From Acanthococcus lagerstroemiae (lineage: Eukaryota; Arthropoda; Insecta; Hemiptera; Eriococcidae): a stretch of DNA of 64,000 nucleotides. The first letter of the stretch is position 1, and each line of letters starts with the position of its first letter. Shown piece by piece: positions 1 to 12,405 of the stretch. Below the pieces are notes generated by a model. The model worked only from the letters and a program-made list of their open reading frames with translations. It did not search any database and had not been told where the DNA came from. The stretch covers positions 7,750,001-7,814,000 of the forward strand of contig CM063114.1 of assembly GCA_031841125.1 (NCBI GenBank), in the 5' to 3' direction. The position numbers and the translations under genes are program-made.

Positions 1-591
1 ACTCCAATGGACTCACATTGACTATGACATAATTATCACACGTCTCTAGAAAAAAAGAAGAAAAAAAAAATTAGGTAATGTTAAATTACAGGTAACGTCG
101 TGGATTTTATAAATCAAATTATTTCGAAGTAAAAATACATATTCTGTATTTGTTCACCTTCAGCGTTATGAGCCACTCGCACAAGTTTGAATACTTTTTC
201 TTGGTCCTTCACTTTGTTGAAATTGAATCCATTCGGATTGAATGGTTCATTCATGGAATGTAAGCTAGCGGGGGGTCTTCGTAGTTCAGCTCTGTTAACA
301 TTAAGCTAAAACATGTTGAGCTTCGTGAATATAAGTATTACAGGAGGTGCAGTTTCAGCACACTTTGATGTAGAGGTATACTTCGGTGAATTCAAATAAT
401 GCATTTACCTGCAAAAGGAATTGGTTACCTATATTTCTTTCTGAAGGAACGCTAAATTGGTACCGAAACACATTTCCCTGATTCATCTTATCATTCCACT
501 CCCGCCGAAGAACTTGATCAAATTTTGAACCGGTATCTGAAAGCTCGAACATGAGGTCAGCATCACTGTACGTAAAAACAATCTGAAACAT
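1..591 (-). CDS. GDPGP1: GDP-D-glucose phosphorylase 1, 5' part only
   Basis: HIT-like enzyme that phosphorolyses GDP-D-glucose, thought to clear mischarged sugar nucleotide from the cytosol. Three coding exons are visible on the minus strand: 591-409, 305-158 and 45-1, the last cut by the window edge. Exon 1 carries FDQVLRREWNDKMNQGNVF, and exon 2 starts LNVNRAELRRPPASLHSM and continues FNPNGFNFNKV. Exon 3 carries DNYVIVNVSPLE. These blocks occur in this order in animal GDPGP1, including the RRPP and FNFNK signatures. Phases agree across both introns (0 then 1). The HIT catalytic His region lies beyond the left edge, so activity cannot be judged. The ATG at 591 is the first in frame; the N-terminus would be shorter than in vertebrates, so an upstream non-coding or coding exon is possible. 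The gene is divergent from PEX10. Confidence 0.88.
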
Positions 592-2022
592 TCAAACATT
601 GTTCTAATTCATTGAGGGTAACAGAAAATTATAGTTGAGCGAGCACAGGGCCAACAGCAGTCATACGGCAATCTCCAACGGCTGCGATTTTGAGGTAAAA
701 ACTTTACTCTTGTCACCTGGGAAACATGCCGCGCATTCTGATTGGTTAAGGCACTACCAGTTTGGTATTGAACATTTCCGATTGGCTGAAATCTGCCAGT
801 TTCTAGGAAAACGAGCAATACCCCCAATACCTTGGCAGTAAGATAGTAGCAGTTCTACATATAAACTGATCCGGTTTTATAGTAACATAGTACGTTTTCT
901 TAGATAAAGGACTTCGAACTAACGGATAGTTTGTCAGTGGTCTGACCACTGAGAGTGTGCTATTGAGGGGTACCCAGACAGGAATTGTCCATCAGTAACT
1001 CAAATGGATGATGCGCCTTCGCGAAAATGCATACCAAGATGTTCCCCATTTTCCGGAGGTTGCGCCCCTGTTCCACCTCAGCAATTCATGGTTCTGCTAC
1101 TGTAGCAGATGTCAAGCTGATAGAAAAATCATCTATGTACTACACGAAAGTATAAGAATGTTTCTTTTGGATATTTCTATCAGGGGTGTAAGGCGTAATA
1201 CAACCTCAGATTCTAAGGCAACTTGCACAAAAGCATCCACGCTGAAGCACTTCTCTTTTAATGTACAAAAGTTGAGTTTATCCAACAATCCTGCATGATA
1301 TGGCCAATGGCCGGTGATGGTGTAACCTGAAAATTGTAAAGTTACTTTATGGAATTCCAAGAATAACTTACCATTGTTCGATATAAACGAGTAACTAGAA
1401 TCTGTAACAAAATTTAAGGGATTTCAAGTTTAGCCATACAATATGGCTTCAATGAAATATTCAACAAGAAAAGAAAAAGTAGCGAAGCGGAAAACACGCC
1501 GACGATTCAAGTTCCTGTGGATTCTTGTTGGTCATGTTCATGTTCCTCTACAACTGAAAATCAAAGAGTACTTTAAGTTAGTCTCTGTTACTCAATTCTT
1601 ATGTCCTATTTCATCCTCACTTTTTCAAACATGTTTTTCATCGGTCTTATCACTTCTCTTATCCACTATTATCCTAATAATTGATAAGACTTCCACACGT
1701 GTTCCTGAACTGGTGTTGGCTATAATTGAAAATCACAGAGTACTTTAAGTTAGCTTCTGTCACTCGATTCTTAGGTCCTATTTCATTCTAACTTTTTCAT
1801 ACACTTTTTTTTTTTTAATAATCGTCTTATCACTTTCTTATCATAATATTTATTGATAAGACTTCCAATCTGGCTGAAATAAAGAAATTACATTTTCAGT
1901 CATTAAATTAGCAATTATGAATATAATGAATCAGTCGCTTCATTTTTCGGAGTTTTTGATACTATGTGGAAGTTGAACTGTTGTGCTTCGACGATCCCTG
2001 ATGTTTCAGACTCATTGCAATA
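592..2022. promoter_or_regulatory. Head-to-head intergenic region, GDPGP1 / PEX10
   Basis: Non-coding stretch of about 1.4 kb between two divergent start codons, so it must hold both promoters. I see no clear TATA box or known element. Open frames here (for example 1443-1748) show no family resemblance. It contains the tandem duplication listed separately at 1556-1866. Confidence 0.5.
1556..1866. repeat. Diverged tandem duplication, two units of about 140 bp
   Basis: Unit 1 (about 1556-1692) and unit 2 (about 1729-1866) both run from AGAGTACTTTAAGTTAG to TTGATAAGACTTCC, with the same internal order of TCCTATTTCAT, a pyrimidine run and CTTATCACTT. Unit 2 carries a longer T-run. This is a local duplication in the shared upstream region. 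Confidence 0.75.
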
Positions 2023-3126
2023 ATGGGGACCATATTTGTGCCTTCTGGACCGGCCGAAATCCTTCGAACTGTACAAAAAGATCGAATTTTGTATGAACTA
2101 ATTGAAAGACATTTAACTAATATCTTGTTAAAAGTTGGAGGTAATGTATTGACTTTACAATTCTATCATGGATTTTTTTTCTCCGTCAACATTACTATAA
2201 TTTATTCCAGGAACCACGGTATGGTTACGACATAGGCAGTTGGTTCACTTTAGCTCGAAATTTCTGTATTATGCCTTTACTACTTTGTCTGGTTACCAGA
2301 CTCTCGGAGAAGAATATACTAATATCGTCCAAGTGAATGAATCACTGCGTCTGGCACCATCGTTCATGGCAAGCGAAATCCGTTATCCTCTACACTCGTA
2401 TCTTAACCGGTCTGAGTACTTTTGAACCTAATTTGAAACTGTATCTTCATGTGCAGCAACGGCTGTTGATGTCAGTTTTTGATGCCTGCGGATTCACGTT
2501 CGTTGAATATATGCTGAACAAGATTCAACGTCGAGTGCATCAAAATGCATTGTTACACGATGAGTTCAAGCGTAAAACACTTCGATGCCTTGCAGTTATC
2601 AAAGCAGCGTTACCTCTTATTATTCATTTCCACCTGGTTGTGTTTTATTGGCATGGCACATTTTACGATATTGCCAAACGTATTACTGGAATTCGATATG
2701 TGAGTAATATTTTCAATACTGATATCTTTAAGAAACTTCTGCTTGAGTATTTTTCACCACTCAATTTTTTAATTATCTTTTCAGATACTCACAAAACCTT
2801 GGCTGTTGAACGATCGTCGACTGTACGGATTCAAAATACTGGCTGTCATTTCGATGTTCCATTTGTGTATATCAGTATTACACTCGGTGTACAAATGGTT
2901 GAAAATGCACGATACAATTGAAACCAGCAAGTGTTCAATCGAATGTAAGTATAAAGGTAAATGCTCCCTGTGTCTAGAAACACGAACCAACACATGCACT
3001 ACCACGTGCGGCCATCTGTACTGTTGGTACTGCATTTGTAACTGGCTTCAAACTAGCAACCAGTGTCCCATTTGCAGAGACGTGGTAATGCCGTCTAGAA
3101 TTGTACCGTTGCAGAATTATTATTAA
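2023..3126 (+). CDS. PEX10: Peroxin-10, peroxisomal RING E3 ligase, with an internal frameshift
   Basis: Membrane E3 ubiquitin ligase of the peroxisomal import complex (with PEX2 and PEX12) that ubiquitinates the recycling receptor PEX5. Exons: 2023-2140, 2211-2699 and 2785-3126. Exon 1 has AEILRTVQKD. Exon 2 has FTTLSGYQTLGEEYTNIVQV and, later, FYWHGTFYDIAKRITGIRY. Exon 3 encodes the C-terminal RING finger, CSLCLE..CGHLYCWYC..CPICRDVV, ending at a TAA. All are hallmark PEX10 blocks. Exon 2 does not stay in one frame: QVNESLRLAPSFMAS is in one frame and the rest in the +1 frame from about 2370. Total exon length is 949 nt, one more than a multiple of three; removing one base gives 315 residues, close to the human 326. 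This is either a sequence error or a real lesion. Tail-to-tail with BBS7. Confidence 0.88.
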
Positions 3127-3447
3127 TGTTCAACTTGTGGAGGGCTTGAGTTACCAAAGGATCAATTTTTAATTTTATATACGTTTATTCGAATTTGTAA
3201 AAAGTTATAAAGAGAAATACTCTATTATATTCTGATAGTTGTAATTATTCTTCAGCGTGTTGGAAAATGCCGTTAATTTAGGCTTAACGTTTACTCCCTT
3301 AAATTTATGCCAGTCTGTAAACAAATGGATCACAGCATCTAGAAAGCAAAAAGTGGACCAAGTAAATTATGACGTGATTTCAGATGAATTTTAACGTTCA
3401 GTTTCTAGAGAGCCCTCCTCTCCTCTTTATGGCTCCTATATTACATC
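3127..3447. other. Tail-to-tail 3' region of PEX10 and BBS7
   Basis: 320 bp between two converging stop codons. On the minus strand an AATAAA sits at 3189-3184, about 260 nt past the BBS7 stop, and is a reasonable poly(A) signal for BBS7. I see no exact AATAAA for PEX10. The two 3' UTRs probably overlap or nearly so. Confidence 0.5.
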
Positions 3448-6400
3448 CTAGGAAGAACTTAACTTCTGACTCCAAATATGCAAAGTAAAGGGAGGATTCA
3501 TACTTTGAAGTCTTTCGAGGTAAAACGGTCGCTGCTTCAACTGAAATTTGATCTCTTTCTCGTTCTCTAAAAGTACTTTGTATTCATCGATAAGAGCATT
3601 CTGAATGGGTTCGGTTTGAGCAGCATCGATATCTTTCAACGCCTCCAGTAATACAGTTTGCTGTTGCAGCTGAAAATATTTCTCTAATTTTGAATTCAGA
3701 AACTGAACAGTCGAAATGATACTTTGTTCATTGATGTCTGAAACAAAATTATTCGAGTGGTTTTTATTCGTCTTAACATCCTTCAACAGAAACATAAGAA
3801 AGTATGATGTCTCGTGGAACCTTACTCGATGATATATCCAGTTTAATTTTTTTCGTGGTTGCTTCCTTGGACAGAAAGTCTTTCAAAATTGCGATTGTAC
3901 TGATGTTATCAGATTTAAATATGGCCTCTCCTCGTCTGTACATTTTCAGGAATTACAGTTCAGTCATTAAAATGTGTCTCTCGATTTTTGATAAAGCATA
4001 AAAATTGACTTACGAATAACTGCATTCTAAAATAGTATCGACTAGGGTTGATTTGAATGTGTAACTTATTTTTTCTTCATCTGGAGGCTTCTCTGGTAAC
4101 TCCGGTAGGCATTGAGTTATCCAAGTATGCATTTCTGCGATACTGAATGTTCCTTTTAAATGAAGGACGTTATAAGACCTGTTGTCAGAAATAATAGTTT
4201 GTAAACTAATACAATTTTCAATATCTCAGAAAACAAGAAGTAAAACAGTGATTAGTGATAATTAATTTATTGTACCTATTTTCTCCGGTTTCGTGGACGC
4301 GACAGTGCAAGGACAGAGGTTTAATTTGAAATTTTTTCACGTGGCAACTCTTCTGGTGGGTCGAAGGGGTAATATACGCCTGTAGAATTCCTTTTAAACC
4401 CTCGTCGGCGTAAAACTTCAGTTCTAAACGCACGGTGTTCATCTGACATCTGTAGGTAGCCAAAACTGAATTTCCAGACTGCAAATTTATTTGGAGAATT
4501 GAAAACACGTTTTTGTTTCATTAGACTAGGGAGTTGCAAGCGTAAAAGATATCACCAGGATGAAGGAAACAACGATGTGTAAACTTACGTCAGGTTCGCA
4601 TTTACTGTAACTAACAACTGCGTTGTTTTTATCTACTTCTAAAAATTTAATGGGAACATCACATTGAATTAGGACATAGTGAATGTTCGTTTCACTCTCA
4701 AGTACGATGAAATGCAAGGCGTCCTCTTTTTGTAGTGTCATCTAAAACAAATTGCAGTTTTTAGGAGTGTTAGGCACCGATAAAGGCATGATGCATCTTT
4801 GTAAAGAATACTGCGGCAATGTTACTAGAAGTTTCACTGCCAACACTACTACTAGAGTAGTGTAAAATACATACCGGGGTATAATTTGATAATTCTTAGT
4901 GGCCATAAACACGGCAGTTGACTGCCAATCTCAATGCGTGTGTTTTAGTTGTTTTACTGTCAGCTTTCTGTCATTGAAGTCGGCTGTATTGCCATTGTTA
5001 TACTGCCAGCTCGCTGCAATTTAGGCCAGCCGTGTTGCCACAGAGCACTGCCAAACTGCTGCTAGCTCACTACCTATTACACAGGTTGTACACTCCTCCT
5101 TGCCAATCCACTGCTAAAGTCGCATACTGTGTGGCAATTGAGTGGCAGTATTCTTACGTTCTTCTAGCGGCATTTGTTAGGCATCATGGCAGTACTGCCG
5201 TTGTTACCATTATGTTTTTGCAGTGTTATTGCCAAATCAGCTGGCAGTGACTTGACAGGTTTTTTTTTTTTTTTTTGTAGCAACAAGTTTTCATTGGGAC
5301 TCATTTCCAAAATAGTTTGCATTGTTAAATGGCAACGCGAAACACGATTTATACAATTACTCGATTGAGTAGTTTCTAGTGCACATAGCCATTAATAAAA
5401 TTAAACATCAAGAACTATATCGTATTCTCTTTTAAATTTTGATTATGTTTTGCTTAGCTTTCCACATGTTTTGGTAGTTCATCTTAACTTAATAGTTTTT
5501 GATACTCTGCCTGATTAACAGTTACTACCAAGCTCATTGCATGTCGATAACTATCGATAGTTTTTGGTAGTTTAACTGCAATATGGAAGGCACTAATTGT
5601 TTCCTTTATCTTTAAAAAGTTCCATAAGTGTAATTCTAGAATGACTTCCGATATATGGTCCAAACCATTATGAAGAATGTTGATGGCTACGCGTTTGCAT
5701 TTACTCATATCGTTGCATTTTTCAAAATCTCAAGAATAAAAATTCAATTGCAACTCTTGACTAAAAATATTGGCTCAAATTTTGGTCAGGAATCAATTTT
5801 AAATGGATGTACACTAGGAGAGATCAAAATTACCATACTGCACTAATCTCATTCATTTCTGCAGGGTTTCATTTGCAACACTCACTAGATAATGAAGATC
5901 GATTAACCTTTTCATTTATCGTGAAAAATGGCAATCTCCAAATACCAGCAGAGTCTTCTTGTGTGAAATCTAAATGTTTTTCTCGTTCTTTGACAAGTTT
6001 CAATTCCAACTCTTCGATTTCTGATCTGTATATATTTAAACAAATAAAAAAGTTCTTACAGTATGCACTTGACATCTAGCGGAGAAATTGAGCAGTTGTA
6101 TCTAGGTTAGTATATTCACAGTAAGGAAAATTACTTCAGCTTTAGAATCTTCAACTTTTCTTCGCGTGAGAAGCCATAATTCAAATCGTTGATGTCATTG
6201 GTTAATTGTTTCTCCGGTACTTCAGTAGTCAACCCAAATAACCAGCCTGTAATTAAAAATTTTATTAATTTGTTTGCGTTTACAGGTAGTTTTTGAAAAT
6301 AGTAATATCGTAATTCAATGAACAGATGAATTTATTCAAGAAGTAACCCTCTGACATTGACCAAATTTTTGATTTCTATTTTTCCTGCAAAATACTCTTT

Positions 6401-8604
6401 GGATTCACCGTTCCCAGTAAGGACAATATCTGACTTGGAGCCTCTATGTTGATTTTGAACCAAAGGATGGATTTTCCTATGGGAATATTATTATATTTAT
6501 AAGAAACAAAGAGTAGCAAATTTGTGGACAAATTTTATTTCTGTTTCAGCAGTCTATTTCCGTACTTACAATAATACGGGGGAGGGAGAATGATGCCTGT
6601 GGGTTTCTTCTCTTTTACATAAGTAAGCTTAATTCTTGAAATACCTTACCTGTATGAGTAGTAACTACTATTTCTTCAAAATTAATGTTTCCGACATAAC
6701 CTCCTTGAATTGCTGTGATACTTTCATTACACGCCTATAATAATAAATCAGTATCGAGATTACACAATTCCTTTCAATATTTTTACCAATAATATTCATA
6801 AAAAAACAAACATAAGAGTATAAGCTAAGGGTGTGATTAGATGGTTACAGTAAGGGGTAAGGGTTCAGATAATTATTAGTCAATATGAATAATCGAAAAT
6901 TCTTTTTGCCATAATTTTTAATTTACATCGTACATACGTATGAGAATTTCTCCATTGGTGGTGTAAATTCTTTGGTAACTTCATCGCTTTGTACCATCGT
7001 GTACACTTCTATATTGCCATCATGCCGGCCGACTATTATATCCTGCATACCCGTCTTCAATAATTCAAACATTGTAATACAAGTTATTTCAGATTTATGG
7101 GCTTCACTTTCCAGTATCCATTTGATAATTGTCGAACTAGATCTGCAAATCATACAACAGCTGCCTTAGGTATCAAATCGATCGCCAATGTTTGCTTTAC
7201 CACAGTGGGTATTTCGTGTGAGACAAGACATAACATCAGCACGGGGGCAGCTAAACTTTACCTCGTAATTTGAACTAAATAAATTTGACCTTCCTGCATC
7301 CCCACTAAAACGTGATCCCCAGTTGTTCCACCGTCGCCATTCATTAGATACAAAGTTGTAGGACTATTGGGTAAGATTAGTGACTGTGTGATAGTGGACC
7401 CATCCAATGTTCTTAACATGTGGTCAGCACAGGCCAAGACAGTAGTTAATCGACGAACCTGCGACAGCAATGGAAAATTAAATTGAGTCATTCAGACCAT
7501 GGCGTTGCAAACGAAGTATGACATACCTTGGCCACGTTCAGAGTAATTACATCATTTATAACATCTCTGCAAGTGTAGGTATCCATCAACTTACAATCAC
7601 GATAGCAGTGGTAATTATGTATTCCCGCGACGATTAAATCATTTCCACATACAAAGCTAGAAAAGAAATAATTACTCTTTAAATAATCGACATACTGAAA
7701 TAATGACATTTCTAAAGTACCTATACATGAGATACCTAATTTTACAAAGTATTTTCAGTAGGTATGGATACGTGTGGTTCTAATTCACCCAAGGCTAATA
7801 TTACCTACCCCGTGACGGGGACACCTTTTCAAATTGAAATATGCTGTGTTGAAATATAAATAAAATTGCATGAGTACACTACAATTAAACATCTTTGTAG
7901 TCTTGACTATGATGACCATAGCACCTGATATCGTCTCATTTATAAGTCTACTTTCTCACAATTGGCTATTTAATACACATGACTCAAATAATACTGTTAT
8001 AGTATTATGACAGAAATTCACATACATGTTCCTTATTGGTTCCAACAGCTGCGTTTCGAAGTTCAAAAACATTTTCCCCTTCTTGGTATAGCCTCGGACA
8101 ATATTATCGCATGAAACGAAAATTTTATCTTGAATTGTCCCTGAGAAAAGTATATCAAATTTCAGTTTGATGGTGACTGGGTCTGGTTTCTGTTTGTGAG
8201 CGTATTATTTGTTTTCAAACTAAAGATGAAAGGCTTTACCAATCGAGCCTCCGAGAACAACATTTGTTATTGGAGAGGTTGGTAAACTCTTGAATGTGAT
8301 CTGGATTTCACCTCGCCGTATGAAGAATATTTGAACAATACCTTCTTGATCTCCGATTACAATCTAGAAAATTGAGAAATTCAAACACTTACACGTGAAA
8401 TCTTTTTCAGAGAGCTGCTCCGAGATGAAACTATGTTTCAGTGTAAAGAGGCGATAAGCGAGCGTCTAGTCACGCCTGTAGGATTAGTTCTAATAAATAA
8501 ACTGTTACCTTCTGCGTTAATTTGGTTCCAGGAGACGGTAGTAATTTCATGCAATTCTTACTTGTTAATCCTAATAATGTGTAATCAACTCTATGCAGCT
8601 CCAT
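3448..8604 (-). CDS. BBS7: Bardet-Biedl syndrome 7 protein, BBSome subunit
   Basis: Core subunit of the BBSome coat that moves membrane proteins in and out of cilia. Fourteen coding exons with matching phases: 8604-8509, 8363-8240, 8140-8026, 7656-7527, 7458-7262, 7142-6938, 6734-6650, 6246-6135, 6025-5908, 4741-4589, 4478-4276, 4178-4014, 3935-3826 and 3737-3448. They give 700 residues (human 715). The N-terminal beta-propeller shows [14 protein letters not shown] and [15 protein letters not shown] heptad-like stretch follows ([17 protein letters not shown]). The appendage has [17 protein letters not shown], and the C-terminus has [19 protein letters not shown] then EALKDIDA and YLERLQS. The start [20 protein letters not shown] aligns with the family N-terminus, fixing the ATG at 8604. 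No frame breaks. Expected to be used only in ciliated cells such as sensory neurons and sperm. Confidence 0.95.
4800..5265. repeat. Dispersed repeat rich in CTGCCA motifs, BBS7 intron 9
   Basis: The 1.2-kb intron between BBS7 exons 9 and 10 holds a stretch with recurring ACTGCCA/CTGCTA words. It includes GTGTAAAATACAT (about 4859) and TTTTACTGTCAGC (about 4955). The same ordered words recur at 40430-40860 in a DYNC2H1 intron, which marks it as an interspersed element of unknown class. No coding capacity is seen. Confidence 0.55.
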
Positions 8605-9255
8605 GTTTATGTGATGAATGACTAATTTTCAATAAGAGCACACATTTCTTTCTGTTTATATTAGTTGCCATAGCAACTGGTAACTGTGGTTCATGCCCGC
8701 AAATTGAATGCATTGGACATGTAGAACGGTGGACGTCATTACGCTGAGTGTATTTAATATACGTAAAAAAATTACCGGGGAAAAAATACAGAAAATTCAA
8801 AACTGGTTTCGAGCACAACTCATTTTCATTGTAACCCGATGATAAGCTATGCTCAAAACTGATCGTTTTGAATTTTTTGAAGTTTATTGAATACACTCTT
8901 CGAACTAGTAACGACTTTCATTCTCTTGAATAACATGGCTTCAAGGTCATGGTACAAACCAGAATTCATGTATCGTTTCAATTTTTAATATAATTTTCGT
9001 CTTGAAACATTTTTTTCTAAGATCAATGAAATAAACATATAATAAACATTAAAGATGTAATAGATCCACTTTTGATGACAAGTGTATTCACGGTATTCCA
9101 TTTAATCCTCAAAGCGTTGAGAAAATAATGTTGTTGTATCAACTAAAAAGCATGATCTGATTAAATTTTCAGCTGGTAACACAAAAGCGTGTAAAATTGA
9201 ACTTCCAAATGCAATCCAGGAATATTCACATAGAACAAGAGCATATTCAACATAT
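8605..9255. other. Spacer between BBS7 start and ALKBH8 stop
   Basis: 650 bp of AT-rich sequence upstream of BBS7 (minus) and downstream of ALKBH8 (minus). It must contain the BBS7 promoter and the ALKBH8 3' UTR. I looked for an obvious X-box palindrome of the RFX type and did not find a convincing one by eye. Confidence 0.4.
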
Positions 9256-12200
9256 TTACCGAGCATCATCTGAATCGGTTACTTTCTTAAACATCAGAGA
9301 CCAGTTACCCTCATCATAATAACATTTTATCACTTCAATACCGGGAACATGTTGGCATAATTCTTCTAATTCTCCATCGTCGAACACATGATAGTAACGT
9401 AAGAATTGATGTTCTTGACTATCACCCTTTTTCTTCTGAAGTTTCCAAGGAACCAACATGTCTTCGTATTTGAATTCAGTGCGATTTACGTGAATGGGAA
9501 GCGAAATTTCATTTCTACTAGTTTTATCTTCTTCCGCCCCTCCTGCAGGTAATGCAATTGAATATTCCTCATAATTATCGGGATGGTTCCTGAATTGAAT
9601 TCGCTGCTTTAAGTAAGTCGATAGTTCTCTAAATAGTTTCTGTTCTTTGGCCCACACATACATCAGTGCTCGTCCAGATGGTCGCAAAATTCGAGCTATC
9701 TCCTTGATAGCTTGAAGTCTCCGTTCTCGAGTAGACAAATGATGTATGACGGCAATACATACGGAATAATCCGCAATGTTTGAGCGGTATGGTAACGCGA
9801 GACAGTCGCATACTAATACTTCGAATCCTTTTTTATGGCATTCTTCGCTTAGTTTATGACTTCGGTCACATCCTACCTGTGGACAATGTGTATATAATGT
9901 GAGCTTCAAGAAGATTAGAACGAACTTCATAACTTATTTTGAAGGGTACATTAAGACTTAAAATTAGCTGTATGCTGATACTGCCTAATAAGTGAATATA
10001 AAGGTATAAGAGAATTTTAATTTAAACCCACGTTTGCTGTATTGCTTCCAAATTCATACTTCAGAAGTTATGAACATAGCTAAAAGAGACTATGCCACGT
10101 GACAGCTCTTAGCAAAAATTTGTTGTAACGAGTTGCCTAGCTCAAAAATTTGTCAAGTCGACGGGACGCTATAATGAAGAGTGCATCCAAGCAGAACAAC
10201 AATTGAATGATACAGCATGCTAAACGGCAGCCGTTTCGTCATGTTAATGGAAGAGCTTAGTTGATCAACATTTCTGTGTGGCATTCACAAAATAGGATAG
10301 TGCTACCAACATAATGGCCTTTCCTCAAAATATAAAAATTTTTCCACGCAAAAATACTTATCATTTAGCTAACGAAAAGGGCAATACAAGTTTCGAAATT
10401 AATACTAGTCAATATGTCTCCAAATTTCGCAACATTCTGACGCTATAATATAACTCCCAACAACCCTATAACGTATCATACACCAAAAGTATTATTCGAA
10501 TTTTCTATATTTTAGAGATACAGGCAATACTTGTAGCCTGCTGAACCATCCTGTAAAAATTACTGTTTCAATAAATAGATGAAATTTAGAATTCAACCCA
10601 TACTTGATAAATGGAGGAGTTCAATCCAAAATATTTTCCATTTCCGCAGCCTATATCAATAAATATGGAACCTGGTTCGAAAGACCTAACGAACTTCTTA
10701 ACGTTTGGCCAAGGTTTATGTCGTGTTTTGCTGAAATGATCTGCTATTTCATCATACACCTGGAAAAACAAAACACAGACGTCATTATTAAGATAAAGGT
10801 AGAACCCACACGGTCTATTTAATGAAAAATACAATCATTTCTGGACAGATTTTCAGCAAACAATCAAGATGACAAAAAATATTATACGTTTCATAGAAGT
10901 GTTTTACCTCATGCACATGAAGTCTTTCAAGTTCAGATGCTGCAGTGTCGTCTATTTGTAACTGGCGTTCTGATTTTCTTATATCCTCCGGAGTGTCACA
11001 ATACTCAGGGAACGGACACTTGCAAACACGATTTTCTCTCACATGTCTAAATGTGAAGGATATTCTCTGACCTCGTTCTTGTACAATTCGTTCCCCATTT
11101 TCATATTTAGGGAAGTCATACTTTCGGGGTGCTATACCATGACTCCAGCTATATCTATTGCAAATGAACAATTAGTTTGAATTACGACTATTACCTCAGG
11201 TAATAAGTAAAGTCTCACCTAGATTCACCTGACATTAGCACTAAGGATCTTCTTTGGAGTGTGACCGAATGCTTTTCTAGTCCCTGCCTGAAGGACATAG
11301 AGGTATCTGAGCCCGCTGATACCACTACAATGTAGTCATCGAAGCAGCTGTGAGTATCAATGTGCGCTGGAATACCTGAACAACATCACAGAAATTAGAA
11401 CTAATGTAACAAGCACCTAATTTACGGACCAAATTGAAATAAATACCTTGACCAGGTTCGTATTTATTAACAGTGATCTGATTTGGATTCCAATCTTTTA
11501 AATACCCGTGCCTTTTAAATCGTTGTAACATGAAGTCAAACTCCTCGGGAATTCGTTCACAAGCAGAATTATCAAGCTTGACGTTGTTGGTTTTATAATC
11601 AAACTCGTAACCATAGTGCTTTACTGAACGATGCTTTAATTTGCTGCCTTTATAACATCAAGATATGCAGTTTTAGTATTTTTATACGCATCGAAATCAG
11701 TAGACTTGAGTCCCTCTGTTCCCGGTGGACCATTAAGGAGGGTTTTGATAAATATTTGAATATTTATTCATCAGGGAGTTCTGATTTACCTGACTTAAAT
11801 TCTTGCAACATAAAATCAGTGATAGATTTTTCTTCATCCTCTTTGAGAAAATCACTGAAAATAATCAAACCTTTAGGAATCCGACGGCACACTTTTGCTA
11901 GGTCTTCTTCGGGCACTAGCACAGAAAAATATTATTAGTTCTGTTATAAAGGAGCTAAAAGACACAAACTGAACATAGATACTACCCGTACTTTTTTCTA
12001 CGTATAACAAGTAAAGAGGCCCATGCACTTCAGCCAAAAATAATTTGCCATGAATAGCGTCGAATGCAGCGCATGCAGTGCTCTGGTCAATACATTCCAC
12101 AAAACAATACGACTTTTTGTAATTCATTACGACATTCTGCACAGTGGTATATGGCGAAAATAACGCTACGATTTTTTCACGGTCGACATTCAATCCTAAT

Positions 12201-12405
12201 CCGGCATTACACACCATTATATACTGAAATATTACATTCAACATCGATTAACAAGTACATACTTGTGAATAATGATTATGTCTTTCAGTTCATCTATTAC
12301 TTGGGATTGTGGAACTGGTTCGATACCGATCTCACTTTTTAGTATACTGGTATACTTCTGAACTCGGCGAGCGAGTTTGGTGCGGTAGGAATGACTTATT
12401 TCCAT
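9256..12405 (-). CDS. ALKBH8: ALKBH8: tRNA wobble-uridine hydroxylase/methyltransferase
   Basis: Bifunctional tRNA-modifying enzyme that methylates 5-carboxymethyluridine at the wobble position and hydroxylates mcm5U in tRNA-Gly(UCC). Eight coding exons in phase: 12405-12301, 12223-11992, 11915-11790, 11647-11447, 11375-11219, 11154-10908, 10759-10604 and 9876-9256. They encode 614 residues (human 664). Domain order: RRM (IMVCNAGLGLNV ... KKSYCFVECID), AlkB dioxygenase, then TRM9-like methyltransferase. The AlkB part keeps NKYEPGQGIPAHIDTHS, with the HxD iron ligands in HID, and the distal His in YSWSHG. The methyltransferase has the SAM motif DIGCGNGKY, then CDRS, YSVCIAVIHHL and ALMYVWAKEQ, and ends YYDEGNWSLMFKK. 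No broken motif. Head-to-head with TYMS. Confidence 0.95.

Noticed and set aside
635..841. Open frame of 68 codons between GDPGP1 and PEX10
   Set aside because: No family resemblance, no splice context, and a frame of similar size on the opposite strand. Chance frame in a promoter region.
1443..1748. 101-codon open frame with a basic start and hydrophobic middle
   Set aside because: It runs across the tandem duplication 1556-1866 and is not maintained in the second unit; not a gene.
2211..2699. A hidden short intron to explain the PEX10 frame change
   Set aside because: GTGAAT at 2330 is a possible donor, but the only nearby acceptor (about 2417) leads straight into TGA, and the skipped part is PEX10-like.
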